DNA of 64,000 nucleotides from Pholiota molesta (GCA_014925825.1 JACGCK010000115.1:62001-126000), one strand, 5' to 3'; shown: positions 22,682 to 35,600, numbered from the stretch's first letter. Numbers and translations: made by a program. The notes: generated by a model from the letters alone, not told the origin.

Positions 22682-25600
22682 TTAATCGTGGGCAGGAACG
22701 GATGTCTTGGTAGAGCGCCTTGAGCCAAATCGAAGTTTGCCATCGTCGCCGCGCCCCAGGAGAAGATGCCGCCACCTGCTTCATGCGATTGTGCGCTGCC
22801 CGTTCTTGAGCGGAACGACCAGGCGGGCGAGAAGGGCGGACGTGGTCAGGAGGGTTGGGTTCGAGGTGGTGGTTGTCGATGCTTCGACGGCTGGAGACGG
22901 TGCCTTGGTTGTACTGGGTAGCAGGGTTCTGCTGGTGATGGTGATGGTGATGATTATGGCCAACAGTGTGTCGGCCGTCGCAGCATGCTCGGACGTTCTC
23001 CAAGCCCTCGTAACCACCGTCTGACATGGTGTCGTCATGAAGTTCGAAATCCAGCTCATCTGGGTCTTGAGGAGGAACGTCGACGAAGGATCTGTCAGGG
23101 CTATAGGGACTCTCTGGAGCGTTCCACCGAAGATATTCCAGGGCAGGAGTGCCAGAGCGTTTGCTAGCGGAGCCTCGCATAGACAATTGAGATCGACTCC
23201 GTTGTCCGCGAGGTGTCGTATTCCATGGTTCGCCAGCTACGGCACTCCTGGCACTGCGTTGACTTTGAGGACTCGTGGCTAGAGGAGGCCGACGACTGTG
23301 GTCAGTGTTGTCGGGTGTTTTAGGCAAAATAGTGTTGTTTCCAGGTGACATCACATTGGGATCTGGGCGAGCAAGGAGGTATTTTAGAGCCTAGATAGAA
23401 TTAGTTCAATATATGATAAAACATTGGCAAGGGAAACGTACATTCAACCAGATATCGTGCCTCTCCTTGGTAAGAGCAGTGATCTTCATCTCCCGTTGAG
23501 GCGTGGAAACAATAACACTGTATTGATATAGACCAGGAGGCATGGGATTAGGATCCAGTACAGAACGAACCCCTTCAATGTAAGCTGCGAAAAGAAACAC
23601 AAGTAAAAGATTATTACAAGAGCACTGAAAACAATGAGGTGACAGACGTACCACTCTTAGCACTCGACTCAGACACGTTGGATGAACCAGGATCAGCAGA
23701 ACTCCAATACAGAGTCTTGGTATACGGATGGACCCAGAAGAACCGCTTATGCCGCCTCTCTCCAACACCTTTCCCAATCGCCTTGCGGGTATACTTGTAC
23801 AGGAACTCGCCAATCATCGTCTGCGTGATCGCATGGATGATCGCAGGGTCCGTCGACATCGCATTGTTGTTCGCGCGCGGGGTGATGTCCGCGCTCTTGT
23901 CTGGCGTCGTGGCGCCTCCGCCGCAGACGCTGACGGTCGTACTGGTGGCGGTCGGACGACATGGACGAACGAGGAGACGCGACGCCGCTGTGGTCCGAGT
24001 GAGCGACGTGGAGGACCCGCATTTCGTTCGCGCTCTCTGACACTGTGGACGACAGACCTTGGCGGCATGTATGCGTGGCTCACGGTGTTGGCGGCCGACC
24101 TGAAGCTGCTGGTCGATGGCGGCTGTCGCAAGTTAGCCTGCGACGGCGGCATGCTCGATGCATGCGAGCGAATGCTGTGGGCACCCGGCACGGAAAGGAT
24201 CGATCCAAGTGGCGTTGTAGCGCGTTGTATAGCTCAGCAGGAGGCGGCGACGACGGTCGTGGGGAGGTCCATCGCGGAACCCAGACGCAGTCACCTTCGC
24301 TCCGGAATGAAGTTGGGCGGAGGCATGCTGCTGGGCGGAGGCGGCAGCTTCGGTGGTGGTGGCAGCGACATCATTGGTGGTCTCGTCTTGTCCATCGAGG
24401 TGAGGATGGGACCATTCGTCGATGACGACAGGACTCGAGACCGGTTCGAGGGATCTTCTGCGGCAGTCTGGAAGAAATAGTGATTCGATAGACCGCCTGT
24501 CCGTAGTGGTTCGGCGCCCTAATGTACCCGACGCGACGGTTCGCGGAAGACGCTGGACATAGGCGTTTGACAGGCGAAGGTGCTGTGAACACAGGAGCTG
24601 GCGCTGATGCAGAGAGCCCATTGGCAGTTGGCGGCGCAGATGGAGGCGGAGGGATGAATTGGAACTGATGGTTTGTCGAGCCGACGCGATAGAGGCCGGG
24701 TTTGGGAGACGGAGCTGGAATGATGACAGGCGCGGCAGGCGCAGGTGGCTTCCACTCGTCGGTCTGTATCGACATTTCCTTGACTTCAGGCTTGGGCGCA
24801 GGCACTTCCACTAGCACTTCCACTGGCACTTCCACTTGCACTTCAACGGGCACTTCCACAGGCACTTCCACGACAACAGGCTCGGCGGTTCGTACAAGTC
24901 CGCAGTGACACCCACAGATTCATAGGAAACGATATGATTGGCACAGGCGCGAAATACGACGAGGCGGACGTAGGCGGACGATCGAGCGACGAGGTCGAGC
25001 GATGGTGCCTGCTCGAGAAATGCGAGGCCTTGATGCTCTCCGCGTCGTCCTCCGAGTCCGAATAGTCGTTGTCCGTCATCGTGCGCACGGAATGGAAATC
25101 CTCGGAAGGCGTCGACATCATGATGCTCTGCCGCGCATCGTGGTAGTCGTCCTCGGTCTCTGCACCCGTCTCGGTTTCTTCGCCCTCATCGATCTCATCG
25201 TCGGCGGCACGGCCTGGTGGGATAGGAAAGACTCGTGATGGTGCTGTCTCCGCCGCTGCTGTTCGTGCGTGAGATATCTGCCTGGGTAATCGTGCTTCGT
25301 CGACCGGTATCCGCGATGACGAGAGGAGGCAAGCCTTTGCCCAATGCAGATTGGACGAGAGCGGGCTCTGGCAATGGGTCTGTTCCAATACCGCTATCCA
25401 CCAACACAGGCGCAGGCGGAGGAGGATCAGTCCCGACGCTGCTCTCCACCAACACTGGAGCAGGAGGAAGACAGGCTCAGGGGTATGATGTTGGATGCCC
25501 ATCTCCGCCTTCTCCACCACCACCACCGGTTCCGGTTCCGTCTGCAGCGACATGTCCGCCATCACAGGCTTAGGAGGGAGGACGGGCTCCGGCTCAGGGT

Positions 25601-28072
25601 CTGACTGGGTGCCCATCTCCACATGCACTACTACGGGCGCAGGCGGCACCTCCGGCTCAGCAGGTACAACGACAGGCGGCTCGGCCAGAACGACGATCTC
25701 AGGGTCTGACTGGATGCCCATCTCCACATGCACGACTACGGGCGCAGGCGGCACCTCCGGCTCAGCAGGTGCTACGACAGGCGGCTCCGCCAAAACGACG
25801 GTCTTCTCCTCCTCGACGGCCTCCGTCTGGCATCCAAACTCGGCCTTCTCGACCCTCTTGACCCGAATGTACTCCGCATCGTCGTCGTCTTCCTCGATGA
25901 TGTCCGTGTCGTTGAAGAGGGACGTGTTGGCGCCCTTCAGCGGCGACGATTCGAAGCCGCCGAGCTCCGCCGCGAGCACTTCAGGTGCGGCCACGATGGA
26001 AGGCGGACGCGCCTCCTTGAACGGAACGCCGCCTCTTGGCCGGCGGCCTGTGCCTGTTGTGCGGCCTCTTGCAGAACGGCCCAGTACAGCTTGGCGCAAT
26101 GGGCTGCCGGTGTACGAGCCATTTGAGGGCGTTCGACGAAGGACATTGGCGAAAGCAGGGTCCATCCCATCGACACTGGTTCGGTTGGAGTTGATCTCCA
26201 TGGGGGTCGGCGAAGGGGATCGAGAGCGTTGGAGCTCTTCCTCTTCCTCTTGTTGTGGCGGAATATCATGGCTATTACCGAAGAACTGCGAGACTTCGTC
26301 TTCGTCGTCTGCTTGGGTGTAATGGATGGGAATTGAAGGAACCGGAGGAGGGAATTCGTCTGATAGATGTTCAGGTTGGTCATCATCGTTGTAGTCCGAC
26401 GACGGGCTGCCAGCAGCCATTCCGAGCCGTTGTATGAGCGTGATGCCGCCACGGCCTCGGCCCCGCCCGCGACCACGACCCGCACCGACTTTGAAAGGCG
26501 TCGTTGAGCGTTTGAGAGGGCGCTTATTCTCGACAACGGCGATATTCTCGTCGGCATAGCCCTCGGCCTGGTCTTCTTCGCCATCTTGGGTATCTTGGCC
26601 ATTTTCCAAGCGTATTCGCTGCTGCTTCTCACGGTTCAGTGACCCTTTCAGAGTGTTGATTTGTCTCTGGGCATGGGCGAGGCGTTGCTGCAATGCTTCG
26701 ATTTCGTTTGTTGGGTGATTGGCGGCTAAGAACGGTTTGCGAAGGGGTGAAGGGTCGGGAGAGTCGGCAAAGTCGGATCCTAGATCGTCTGGAGGGAATA
26801 AGGCTGAAACATCCAAATTCCTGCGGTTGGTGGAACCACGTCCAGTGGTGCCAAAGACGTCATCTGGGTCATTAGTGCCGGCAGGAGTAAGGAAGTCCAT
26901 CGTTTCGGGGCCACCGGGCGTAAGAGGAGAGCCATACTTTGGAAGGCGTCTTCCAGCGCGAGCGACGTCTGCCTTCAGGGTGTCCATTGCTTGTTGAAGA
27001 TCTGACTTGTCGCGCATGAGGCCTGCCGCATTTCTGCGAGCCTGCGCGATGTCCGTGTCGTGTTTCGCCTTCATTTCTTCAATGACATTGGCGAGCCGCT
27101 CTCCTTCGTTCTTGTGTTGGTCGGCAGCGTCCCGAGATTGTGCCAATGCCTTTGTTAGGCGTTTATGGTCGGATTCCAGCCGTTGCAACGTAGCCACGGT
27201 TTCTTCATTCCTGCCTGTTAGCTCTTGAAAACGGACTTCAAGGTTCCAGTTTTCCTCCTTGAACTTGTCTATACATTGTGTCAAAATCTTTTGCAGGGTG
27301 GTAATAATAAAAAAAGAAACTTACCAGAATTTTGTTCCTGTTGCTTTAAAGCCGTCCTGAGACCCTCAACGGACTTTTCCAGATCATCTTTCTCTTCTTT
27401 CATGTCCTGAATAGCCTTGTCACGTTCGCCAAGAAGAGATTGGAGACGTCGGACTTCCGTAAGCAGTCCACTGCCAATTTCAAACGCGAATTCTGGAAGG
27501 AAGAAGTGAGATGAGTCTAATGATTGATAGATCGGGACGTAATCGCAAAACTACGCACCGACATCATCAGCGCGATGTGCTGCGTTTTTAGCGCGCCTTG
27601 ACTGAGCAACAGACGTGCCAGCGGATGATTTGATACGCTCAGGCTCCTCCCGCCCCAAATCCGTGTATGGTACGAGAGGTGAACGAGCATCATCAGACAA
27701 GAATTCCTGGAGGCAAAAAAGGAGAAACCAAGTGTTTCAACAAATTGTGCTCGCATGCTATGAGTGGCAAACACACACCTTTGCGTTGCTGCCAAAGCAG
27801 CTGAGCAGCTGCGCGTTCTCGTCGTCCCATGCCATGATTGTATCCACGAGCTCGTGATACCGCTCACGCGTCTCTTCCTCTCCCTTATCTGCCTCCAAAA
27901 CCTCGATCTCCTTGAGCCGCGCCTCCAACTCTGCCTGTTGGGTAAGAATCCGCTGCCCGAGATTACCAGTGTGCAGGAGCTGCTCCGCCTTGTTCTGGAA
28001 GACGTTCTGGATGTGGAGTTTGAGGTCGCCAGCGGTGGAAAAGGAATGGTGTGGGGACGAGAAGTCCGGCAT
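22682..28072 (-). CDS. Mcp5/Num1/ApsA-type cortical anchor, coiled coil plus PH domain (frame breaks)
   Basis: This family tethers dynein and mitochondria to the cell cortex, which matters for nuclear positioning. The N-terminus (MPDFSSPHHSFSTAGDLK) leads into long coiled coils through exons near 27710-28072, 27554-27705 and 27307-27490. A large exon (from ~27270) continues the coiled coil, then an acidic, Pro/Val-rich tail with repeats (see findings). The C-terminal PH domain is clear (AITQTMIGEFLYKYTRK, RFFWVHPYTKTLYWSS, SVLDPNPMPPGLYQYSV, KERHDIWLN). The tail ends with RACCDGRHTVGHN and a final GDDGKLRFGSRRSTK segment. Between ~25.46 and 22.75 kb the reading frame switches about ten times by single bases, while conserved segments remain readable in alternate frames. 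Exact exon borders in that part are uncertain. An upstream start (28110) is possible if a C run at 28073-28079 is misread. Confidence 0.75.
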
Positions 28073-28973
28073 TGGGGGAGGTCGTGAGCTCCATACGACG
28101 CCATGGCCACCTGAGGCTGTGACAGCCCGGGGGGGAGGGAGCTGGTGAAAAGACTTTACAGGCCCGCTCCTCTCCTCGTGCCTCTCATACAAACCCAACC
28201 GTTCTGTGCGTTCCCAAGGTCATGTGATCCCAGACGCCAACATCTTCCCACCTCCTGTCGCGCCAGTGCCACCCAAACTCGGCCCACCTTCCATTCTAGT
28301 TCCAGCCTCATTCTTTTCCCCGTTTAATTCAATTACGGACACCCGCTACAAATTCATTTGTCGGTTGACCATTCGCTGAATACACCTAAATTAAATGGGC
28401 TTTGTCACGGCGCCGTTTTATTGTTTTCTCGGTTGGCAACTCAACCTCGTAAGCAACGAGCTTAACCTGTTATGCTTTAGTATGCTCGGCTTTAGCGTTA
28501 AATTAAAGCTCGAGTCCTCGCAGACTTCGACATTTTTTAATATCATCAATGTTAAGATGCAAGAATCTGTTAGTCCAGGTCTTTTTAAAGTTCAAGCATA
28601 CGCTTCGCTAAGTTCAAGTCGATGAAAAGTCGATAGTATATGCATTTAATTGCATGCATATCAAGATAAGTAGTACAAAGGCATAACATAGAGAGCACAC
28701 AGAAAGCATATTCATAGCAATAAGTCAGTAGATCGTGATATTAACTAAACAGGAGTCCATAAAAACATCCCTGTCCTTGGTCGTCGGACACCTCTTGAAG
28801 CTTGAGGCTCCGTCAGCCAGAGCGCGGTCCATTTGTACCGCGACTGACACGCAGTGCGCAGCCAGCAGTCCTAAGCCACCATGCTCATCACCGTATTGCC
28901 GCCTGTAAATCGATCGGCGCCAATATTTTCACGCAGCAACTGCTCCGCTGCGTTCCATTTTCCAAAGGCCCTA
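28073..28973. other. Intergenic, no supported gene
   Basis: The promoter side of the Mcp5-like gene and the 3' side of the next minus-strand gene. Short ORFs only, with no recognisable RNA gene. Confidence 0.5.
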
Positions 28974-31491
28974 TCAGGTCCTATTCTTCTTCGGATGCCT
29001 CTCATCATCGTACCACGTCCTGATTACAACACCCTGCCCCAACTCCGGCTCAGCCTTGCGTTTCCTCGACTGGCCCGTCGTCTGAAGTGCCGGCGACGTC
29101 ACGCGCCGCGGGGTACTCGGAGGCGGCGACAGCGTGCGGTGGCTCGGATTCGGCGCTGAAGTTCCATGCACAGGCACTGGCCTGCGCGGCTGGGGGAATG
29201 GCGAGCGGGATCTGTGACGATGCGTGGCACTGGCAGGAGTTGGCGAGACAGGTTCCTCGACTGACTTGAGGCGCGGTGGACGTTCTCGCGATACGCTGCG
29301 AGCTTTCAGCGGAGGCCACCTTGATTCGTTTTCCCTGCCGCTCTCCGCTGAGTCGAAAACAGCGGAGGCTGGATCAACGTCAAGGAGCAGATAATCTTTT
29401 TCGCCGTCCACCTTGGTTATGGCTATTTTGGGAGTGCCGCTGACCCCTGCAGGTGAACTTTTTATGCCGTCGTCGTCGCCAAACGCAGAAGCTTCATCGT
29501 CAGCATTATTTGCAGTGCCCGTGGAGGTAGTGGAAGTGCTGAGTGCAATAGACCCCGGCGGAGTGAGCGCTGCAGCGCCTGGTGGCCTTCGAAAGCCAAG
29601 AGAGAATACATCGTCGCTGTTCTTGTCCGTTCCTTTCTTCGCACTTCCTGGAGTACCCATGGTATCTGGCGTTGTTGCGCGACTCTCAGATCTTCCGAAC
29701 AAGCGCCTTCCAATATTACGGAATTTGGAGCGGCCACGCGCGCTTTCAGCGCCGTAATCGGACAGATCATGGCGAGATTTTTTCTCCTGGGGCTCCGCAC
29801 TATCCAAGTCGGCGTTCCTTCGCTTTCCCAGACCAACATATGCCTTGGATTTATCTGGAGTTTCGGTGGCTTCAGATTCCACAGCAGTCTCTTCTTCGGC
29901 AGAATGCTCTCCTACACAAATGGGCAGGATATAGGTCAGGGTGATGTAGTGTCCTGAAAAAATACGACCATACCGGCACGACGCCTTTCGTGAACCTTGA
30001 GGGAGGCTTTGAGCTTTTGTATCTCTTCCTCCAGGCTGGCGTTTTTCTTCTCCATAGCTTCCATGTTCTTCTTGTGGTCATCCACGGCGTCATATAATTT
30101 TGCTTCCAAAGTCTGCACCCCGTTTTCGTGTTCAATTTTGGAAGATTTGTGTTCTTCCTTCGTTCTTTCAAGTGCGTTAGCGAGTTCGCTTTTTTCGAAT
30201 TCCAATTTCTTCATGAAGGACTCTGATTCCGCGAGTTTTGTAGACAGTGCTTTGTTATCATCTTTGTTTTTGTCTACAAACATCAGAATTTTAGCAACCC
30301 ACTCTCCGAACGTCATACAAAGTTAAAACATACCAGCGCGTCGTATCTCCACCAAATGGGCTGCATTCAGACTTACAATCTTTTTGTTGAGTTCATCACA
30401 CTGAGCCTCCAATTTCTCGATTACAGCGTCACGGTCCCTAAGTGCGGTAGAATTCTCTTCTTTCAGCTCCACGACAGTCCTTTGCAGTGTTTCGGACTCG
30501 AGTTGGTGCTGGGCGCTAATCCTATCAGCGTGAGAAAGAAGCCCGTCCAGGCGCTTGTGCTCAGATACGAGGTGTTGCACAGACGTTTCCGACGCATCTA
30601 ATTTGGATCGAAGGTCGTTCAACGCAGTTTTCAGAGTGTTGTTCTCCCCGCTCAGTTCGTCTAGAAACGTATGCAATTTAATGAGATGACTATCAGCACA
30701 GTCTCAGGATAAGCACACATACCTCTCTGCTTCTTGAGGTCCGCCACGGCGCGCTCGAAATTTGCTTTCTGTTTGAAAAGCTCCGATACAATCTTATCCC
30801 TCTCTTCTACTACATTGGAGACTTGACGTTTGAGTTGGGCGGGCGCTTCAATTTTGGAGACGACAGCTGCTGATAGAGAAAGAGAACGGGTGTCAAGAGC
30901 AAGAATGAGACTTCCGAATGATAACAACGGAAAGCTTGAGACTCACAACTTTGCGAATTGCCTCCATACTCGCTTCCTCCGATAGCGTTATTAGAGGATA
31001 GAGGAGCAGGCAATATAATGCCTTCTTTGTGATAGTCTTCCACAGCGGTGAAGAAGAACATGTCGGCTTCTGTAGCGTCGGCCGGGGTCTTATAAGAACG
31101 AGAAATGTCATGAGAACTAGCTCAGCCCAACACTTTAGTCGCTACTAACGTCCTTGGCAGAGTAAACATCTTCCCGCGGAACCATCACATTGACAAGATG
31201 GCTCTGGTCGACGCCCAGCGCTTTGTACCCAACTTGCTGACGAGGTTCCATCGGGCTGTCGCTTTTCATGAACCGAAAGTCCGTTGGCCTGTTTCCTTGC
31301 GGTAGCTGCCTGGGTCGAAGCTGCTGTCTCTCCGAATCCACGTCGGCGCTTGTGCCCTGGTCCACAGGGTGCTCTGGGTCCGAAATCTGAAGTGCGGCGA
31401 CTCCAGAGGCAACCGTTGCTGGTGTTGCGTCGTCCGATGAGACGCCTGAGGCGATGATGCCCCGAATGGCCCCTGCCAGTCTCGGTATCAT
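28974..31491 (-). CDS. Coiled-coil protein with Ser/Pro-rich C-terminus, 730 aa
   Basis: Six exons close in phase: 31150-31491, 30947-31088, 30723-30866, 30334-30660, 29974-30273, 28974-29911. The first ~110 residues are low complexity with a short ordered patch (SHLVNVMVPREDVYSAKD). Residues ~165-405 are almost continuous heptad-type coiled coil (VEERDKIVSELFKQK, KKLEFEKSELANALE, KNASLEEEIQKLKASL). The C-terminal ~310 residues are disordered and rich in Ser, Pro and Arg (RHRSRSPFPQPRRP). They end in a compact basic motif, VIRTWYDDERHPKKNRT. No enzymatic domain is visible. It looks like a scaffold, perhaps cytoskeletal or nuclear, but I do not recognise the family. No frame breaks in 2.2 kb of CDS. 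Confidence 0.7.
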
Positions 31492-32153
31492 AGTGGAGGA
31501 CGAAGGTTGTCGAAAGGCAAAATAACCTGGTTACTATATATCTCTTGTCGTCGGTGTTTAGAAGGCGGGCATAGCTTCAATCTATATTTAATTGTGTGAT
31601 CATACAGCCCCGGGTCACTTGATAATTACATGGAAGCTCGATCATTGAATCAATAGATAATGATAGAACGCTCACACGGATGTCCCTAACGTCCGGCATG
31701 GCGGTGAGACAATATTGTTTAGCTTTCAAAGGCTGTGGTTTGGAAGGGTTAGATAAGTTGTGATTAGCCAGAGCACGCCATTTCCTGCCATTTCACGGCG
31801 AAGGGGACTAAGGACTTTGGCAGTGTTACTAGTCACGTGCATCATAAATAGGCGCCAGGGCCCAGCACAGTCACTCAAGCGCTCGGCGCCAACTCGGCGC
31901 TCACGGTGCCACCGACATCCCGAATGCTAGCGACTAAATCTGACCCTCGGACAATCTCCCAGAACTAGCTACCTGCGTAGTGTGTGCCACCGAACATGGT
32001 CTCACTTCACAATTTTCTGTACAGCCTCTTCGCCCTCAGCGCTCAGCCTTCGTCAATGTGTCAGCCACTTATTCGCCTCTATTTTGTCGTCTTCAGTCAG
32101 CTTTGATGTAAGTCATTCATAGTAGTCATCTATTCGGCCCCCCTTTTTGCCCC
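31492..32153. other. Divergent promoter region
   Basis: Lies between the divergent starts of the coiled-coil gene and the secreted protease. A CATAAATAGG element occurs near 31845. No gene is supported. Confidence 0.5.
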
Positions 32154-33466
32154 ATGATCTCCTTCATTAGTGCTGGATGTATTGCTCTAGGTCTATTAAC
32201 AAACCTTGCTTGCGCATCTTCCGAATCACCGTTAACGCTCAGGATAACAGGTGGGCTACCCAGCGCGATTTGGGAGCGTAACTCACACCAAATCTCATAA
32301 TATAGGATTAGATATCTTCGAAAAGCTGGAAGATTTGCGAGTTCTCGCCACCGTCACTAACATGGGCAACAAAACGATGAGGATACTCAACGATCCTCGG
32401 GGATCCCTATCCGACTTTCCCACCGACACATTTAAAATAACGGACAGAAATGGTGTCCAACCCCGTTTTAAAGGTGTCAAACTCAAATATATCCCCGTTG
32501 TATCCAAGGCGGGTGATTATCGCACCATTGAACCAGGGGACTCGGTCTACGTTGAGCATGATCGTAAGCAATGTGTCATGCATGGCAGATGTTATCTCAT
32601 TCTGACCGCTCGAGTTCGCTCTCAGTATCCAAGGCGTACGATTTCTCAAATTTACTCCCTGGCGCCTATAATATTACTGGAAGAGAAATATTTTACGCCC
32701 TCGACAACGATAGCAAGACAATCGCACCTATTAACGCAAGTTCTATTTCTCATCGTACGCAACTCATGCAGGTAGAGCAACTCTCGACGACTGAAGCGAG
32801 GCTGGCCAAGCGCGCCACATACACTGATTGTACGGAAGAGCAGCAGAGTGAGTTGGCGACCGCCACTCAGGTTGCGCAGGATTATGCTCGCAATGCCTCT
32901 GTGTACGCCAACTCCCTCACAGGTCGCAGCGCTCGGTATGGCACCTGGTTTGGCGCCTATAAAGACAAGCGTCACGATCGCATTTCCTCGCAATACTCCG
33001 CCATCAGCTCAAGAAATTTCTCATCGTTCACATATGATTGTTCATGCGAAATGGAAAGTACGTTTGCATATGTATATCCACACGAGTGAGTACTTGAGTA
33101 ATGGGACTCCGCTTCTGACAAGGACGATCGTTCGCTAATCCTACGAATACTTGTAGCTTTGGACACATATATTTGTGCGGCGCATTTTGGGATGCGCCTA
33201 TGACCGGTACAGATTCTAAGGTAAATTCTCTGGCGTACCTTTCGCAATGATATCGGGGCATATTTTATTTATGACAAATTTCCATTTTGCAGGGAGGAAC
33301 GCTTATTCACGAAAGCTCTCACTTTACGGCCAACGACGGAGGAACAGTCGATTACGCATACGGCCAACCATCTTGTCAGGTCCTGGCGCTGACTGATCCC
33401 GATATTGCGATCGTAAATGCTGATTCGCACGAATATTTCGCGGAGAATAATCCTATGCTTGCGTGA
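32154..33466 (+). CDS. Secreted peptidyl-Lys metalloendopeptidase (M35 aspzincin)
   Basis: This secreted zinc protease cleaves on the amino side of lysine and resembles the Grifola/Pleurotus enzymes. Five exons (32154-32250, 32306-32563, 32626-33085, 33157-33220, 33293-33466) encode 350 residues. Residues 1-~22 are a signal peptide (LTNLACASS). The propeptide carries LRVLATVTNMGNKTMRILND and SVYVEHD. A Kex2-type site K180-R181 precedes the 169-residue mature enzyme starting ATYTDC. Zinc ligands are H299 and H303 (HESSH), with catalytic E300; D313 in GGTVDY is the third ligand. The D and E in NADSHEYF fit the lysine-binding pocket. Mature cysteines are conserved (CSCEM, YLCGAF, PSCQV). The loop between HESSH and D313 is one residue longer than in the Grifola enzyme as I recall it. 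Confidence 0.9.
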
Positions 33467-33896
33467 TAGCCTGCCGAAATGTCAACTTGAAAGTGCGTTA
33501 GAATCTTATCGCTTGTAGAAAATCAATCTGTGTACTTCAATCGTTTGGCGCCCGGCGCTTATTTATCACCAACAAGCCCACTCGCAAAGCCCATTCATTA
33601 GCGGATTATGGCCAACCTCCCAATTAGGAGTTCCGATGAGATTTAGAGGGTCAAATAAGTCTACAATAAAAATTGGAGGATACATATTATACATACAGAA
33701 TGTACAGTCGAATAAAATACTATATACTAATTCTACAGTGATATTACTCGCGTTCCAAGTCCATTGTCCATAGTCCAAATTCTAGATCTACCAAAGCCCA
33801 AAGGAAACTTTTGTGAGATAACCTAGGATCACTCCTTTAAGATAGAAAAGCCCACGCAAAGGCAAACACTTCCACAGAAATAACAACAGAAAATGA
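33467..33896. other. Convergent intergenic region
   Basis: 3' flanks of the protease gene (+) and of the Pro-rich gene (-). No gene is seen. Confidence 0.5.
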
Positions 33897-34457
33897 TCAT
33901 GCCCTGTTCCTCGATGTCGATGTCGTCTCCATCCCTCTACTATCCGAGGACGAGATCCTCAGCTCCAGCATGCCCCTCTTGTGCGCCAAGCTCGGCGGAA
34001 CTGGAGGGTGGGCGCACGCCAGAGCACACAGTTGCACGGGGTTGGCATGTGCGTGTCCTAAGCGATACGCGTGCGCGTGCGTGGTGGCATTGACAGGCGG
34101 CGTATTGGGCCTAGAACGCGGCGAGAAGCCATGCCCATGCACAGCCGCATATGCGCGTGGTGGCCCATGTGGCAAGGACGAGGATGGAGGCGAGGACGAA
34201 GGCGAGGGCCAGGGCGAAGAGGGCGAGGGGAGCAAGCTTGTGGTTGGAAACGCCTGACTCGCAGAGAAAGGCGGCGTTTGTACCTCTGATGCTGTTTGTG
34301 GGGTTGGGAAGGGGTACTCAAAGCGCTCGGTCGTGATATTGGCTGGAAAGGGCGTGCTGCTCCTTTCCAGGGAAGATGAATGCAGGGTAGTAACCTCGAG
34401 CTCGGAATAGGCGGGGATGGGCATGGATATAGCGGGAGCTGAGGCGCGAAGCGGCAT
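33897..34457 (-). CDS. Unrecognised Pro/Ser-rich protein, family member 1
   Basis: An intronless 186-residue ORF without signal peptide or membrane segment. The sequence is low complexity except for two short blocks. One is RFEYPFP near residue 45, preceded by a Ser-Thr-Pro stretch. The other is VQLCALACAHPPVPPSLAHKR near residue 145, directly followed by a hydrophobic/basic LEL patch. The same two blocks recur in the same order in the divergently oriented ORF at 37643-38212. That supports this being a real gene and a small protein family. No function can be inferred; short linear motifs suggest protein-protein contacts. A long opposite-strand reading here is a shadow of GC-rich sequence. Confidence 0.55.
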   Translation of the reverse strand: MPLRASAPAISMPIPAYSELEVTTLHSSSLERSSTPFPANITTERFEYPFPTPQTASEVQTPPFSASQAFPTTSLLPSPSSPWPSPSSSPPSSSLPHGPPRAYAAVHGHGFSPRSRPNTPPVNATTHAHAYRLGHAHANPVQLCALACAHPPVPPSLAHKRGMLELRISSSDSRGMETTSTSRNRA

Positions 34458-35600
34458 AGTTGATCACAGAGTAGTATTTGGTTACGGGAAACGTGTAGTG
34501 CCGCTGTCGTAATATAAATGGGAAGCTCGAGGTTGAAGGATGGTTTTCTAGGAGAGCTTCAGACGAGTCGTTATTTATCTTACTGCTACTGAATAAGCAA
34601 CACTAAGTATGCTGCGGACCAGACGCCGGGTCAGCGCTCTTTCGAACACAGCGTAGAACGCGCAGCTCGCATCTCGGCAGGGCCGAAAGCCACATCTGAT
34701 TGGTCAGGACGTTCGGCAGGAATTCTAGGTGAGATGTGATTCAATTTTGATTAGCAGGTCCTCATCCAGCCTTACTTATCGGTCAGCGCTACCGGTCAGC
34801 ACACACCGCAATTCAAGACCTCGCACGACCTCGCACGGCAAAGGTAATCCGTGATTATGCAGGTGCTAGCCTATGGAGCCCATTTAGCTTTCAGTATTTG
34901 ATTTTGAGTGATATCGGGTTTTTCTTGTGGCAGTTTCGCCTTTCGATGCCTAAGCTTCGAACACCTTGCTTGTATGCAACTTGTATGACTCATAAAAATA
35001 TCTGCAGCCGCAGCGCATCGTCGGGGTAGCAGTCGGCCTTCCTTGAAGTTGGTCTGCGGGCTGGCATATTGTTATCGACGCCAACAAGACGTCAAACGAA
35101 AAGCGCACGGGATACCGTCGGAAATCCCGCCGGGCACCCTCAAAATAAACCGACGTCAACGGATAAATGGCATGGAAGGCCGTACCTAGCCTTGTCGCCC
35201 AAGGACTGTCGATCCAGCATTACATGTTGTTCTTCGAGTAAGCTCACCCAACCTGGAGCATTGAAAGGGCGGCGACTTATGGATATGTTTATTTATAGTT
35301 GTTCTGCCCAATTATTCCTTCAGGCTTCAAGCATCTAAGCATGAGCTAACTTGACTAACCTGAACTCTCTTCAGCTCTCCGCTTTAGAGAGCCTTCTTGA
35401 ACTTCCATGTAGTGCGATCGCCTCATCATTCAAACCATCATGTCGTGGAGAACATGTCACCGGGCCGCCTTACCGTCCAGCCTTGGGCGTTGGGAACTGT
35501 GACCTTCACGTACTGCACAGGGACGTTGAAACTGGCGCCGCTGCCACGAAGCTGGTATGTAACCGATGTCCGAGCTCTCTCACTTCCTTATATCCTGACC
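34458..35600. other. Intergenic, no supported gene
   Basis: A divergent promoter region for the Pro-rich gene (-) and the Ala-rich gene (+). An ATATAAAT-like element on the minus strand lies ~60 bp upstream of 34457. No other gene is supported. Confidence 0.45.

Noticed and set aside
25495..26322. 275-codon plus-strand ORF
   Set aside because: It is the complement of the repetitive Val/Pro/Glu tail of the Mcp5-like gene. Its Ser/Thr/Gly-rich composition is a shadow.
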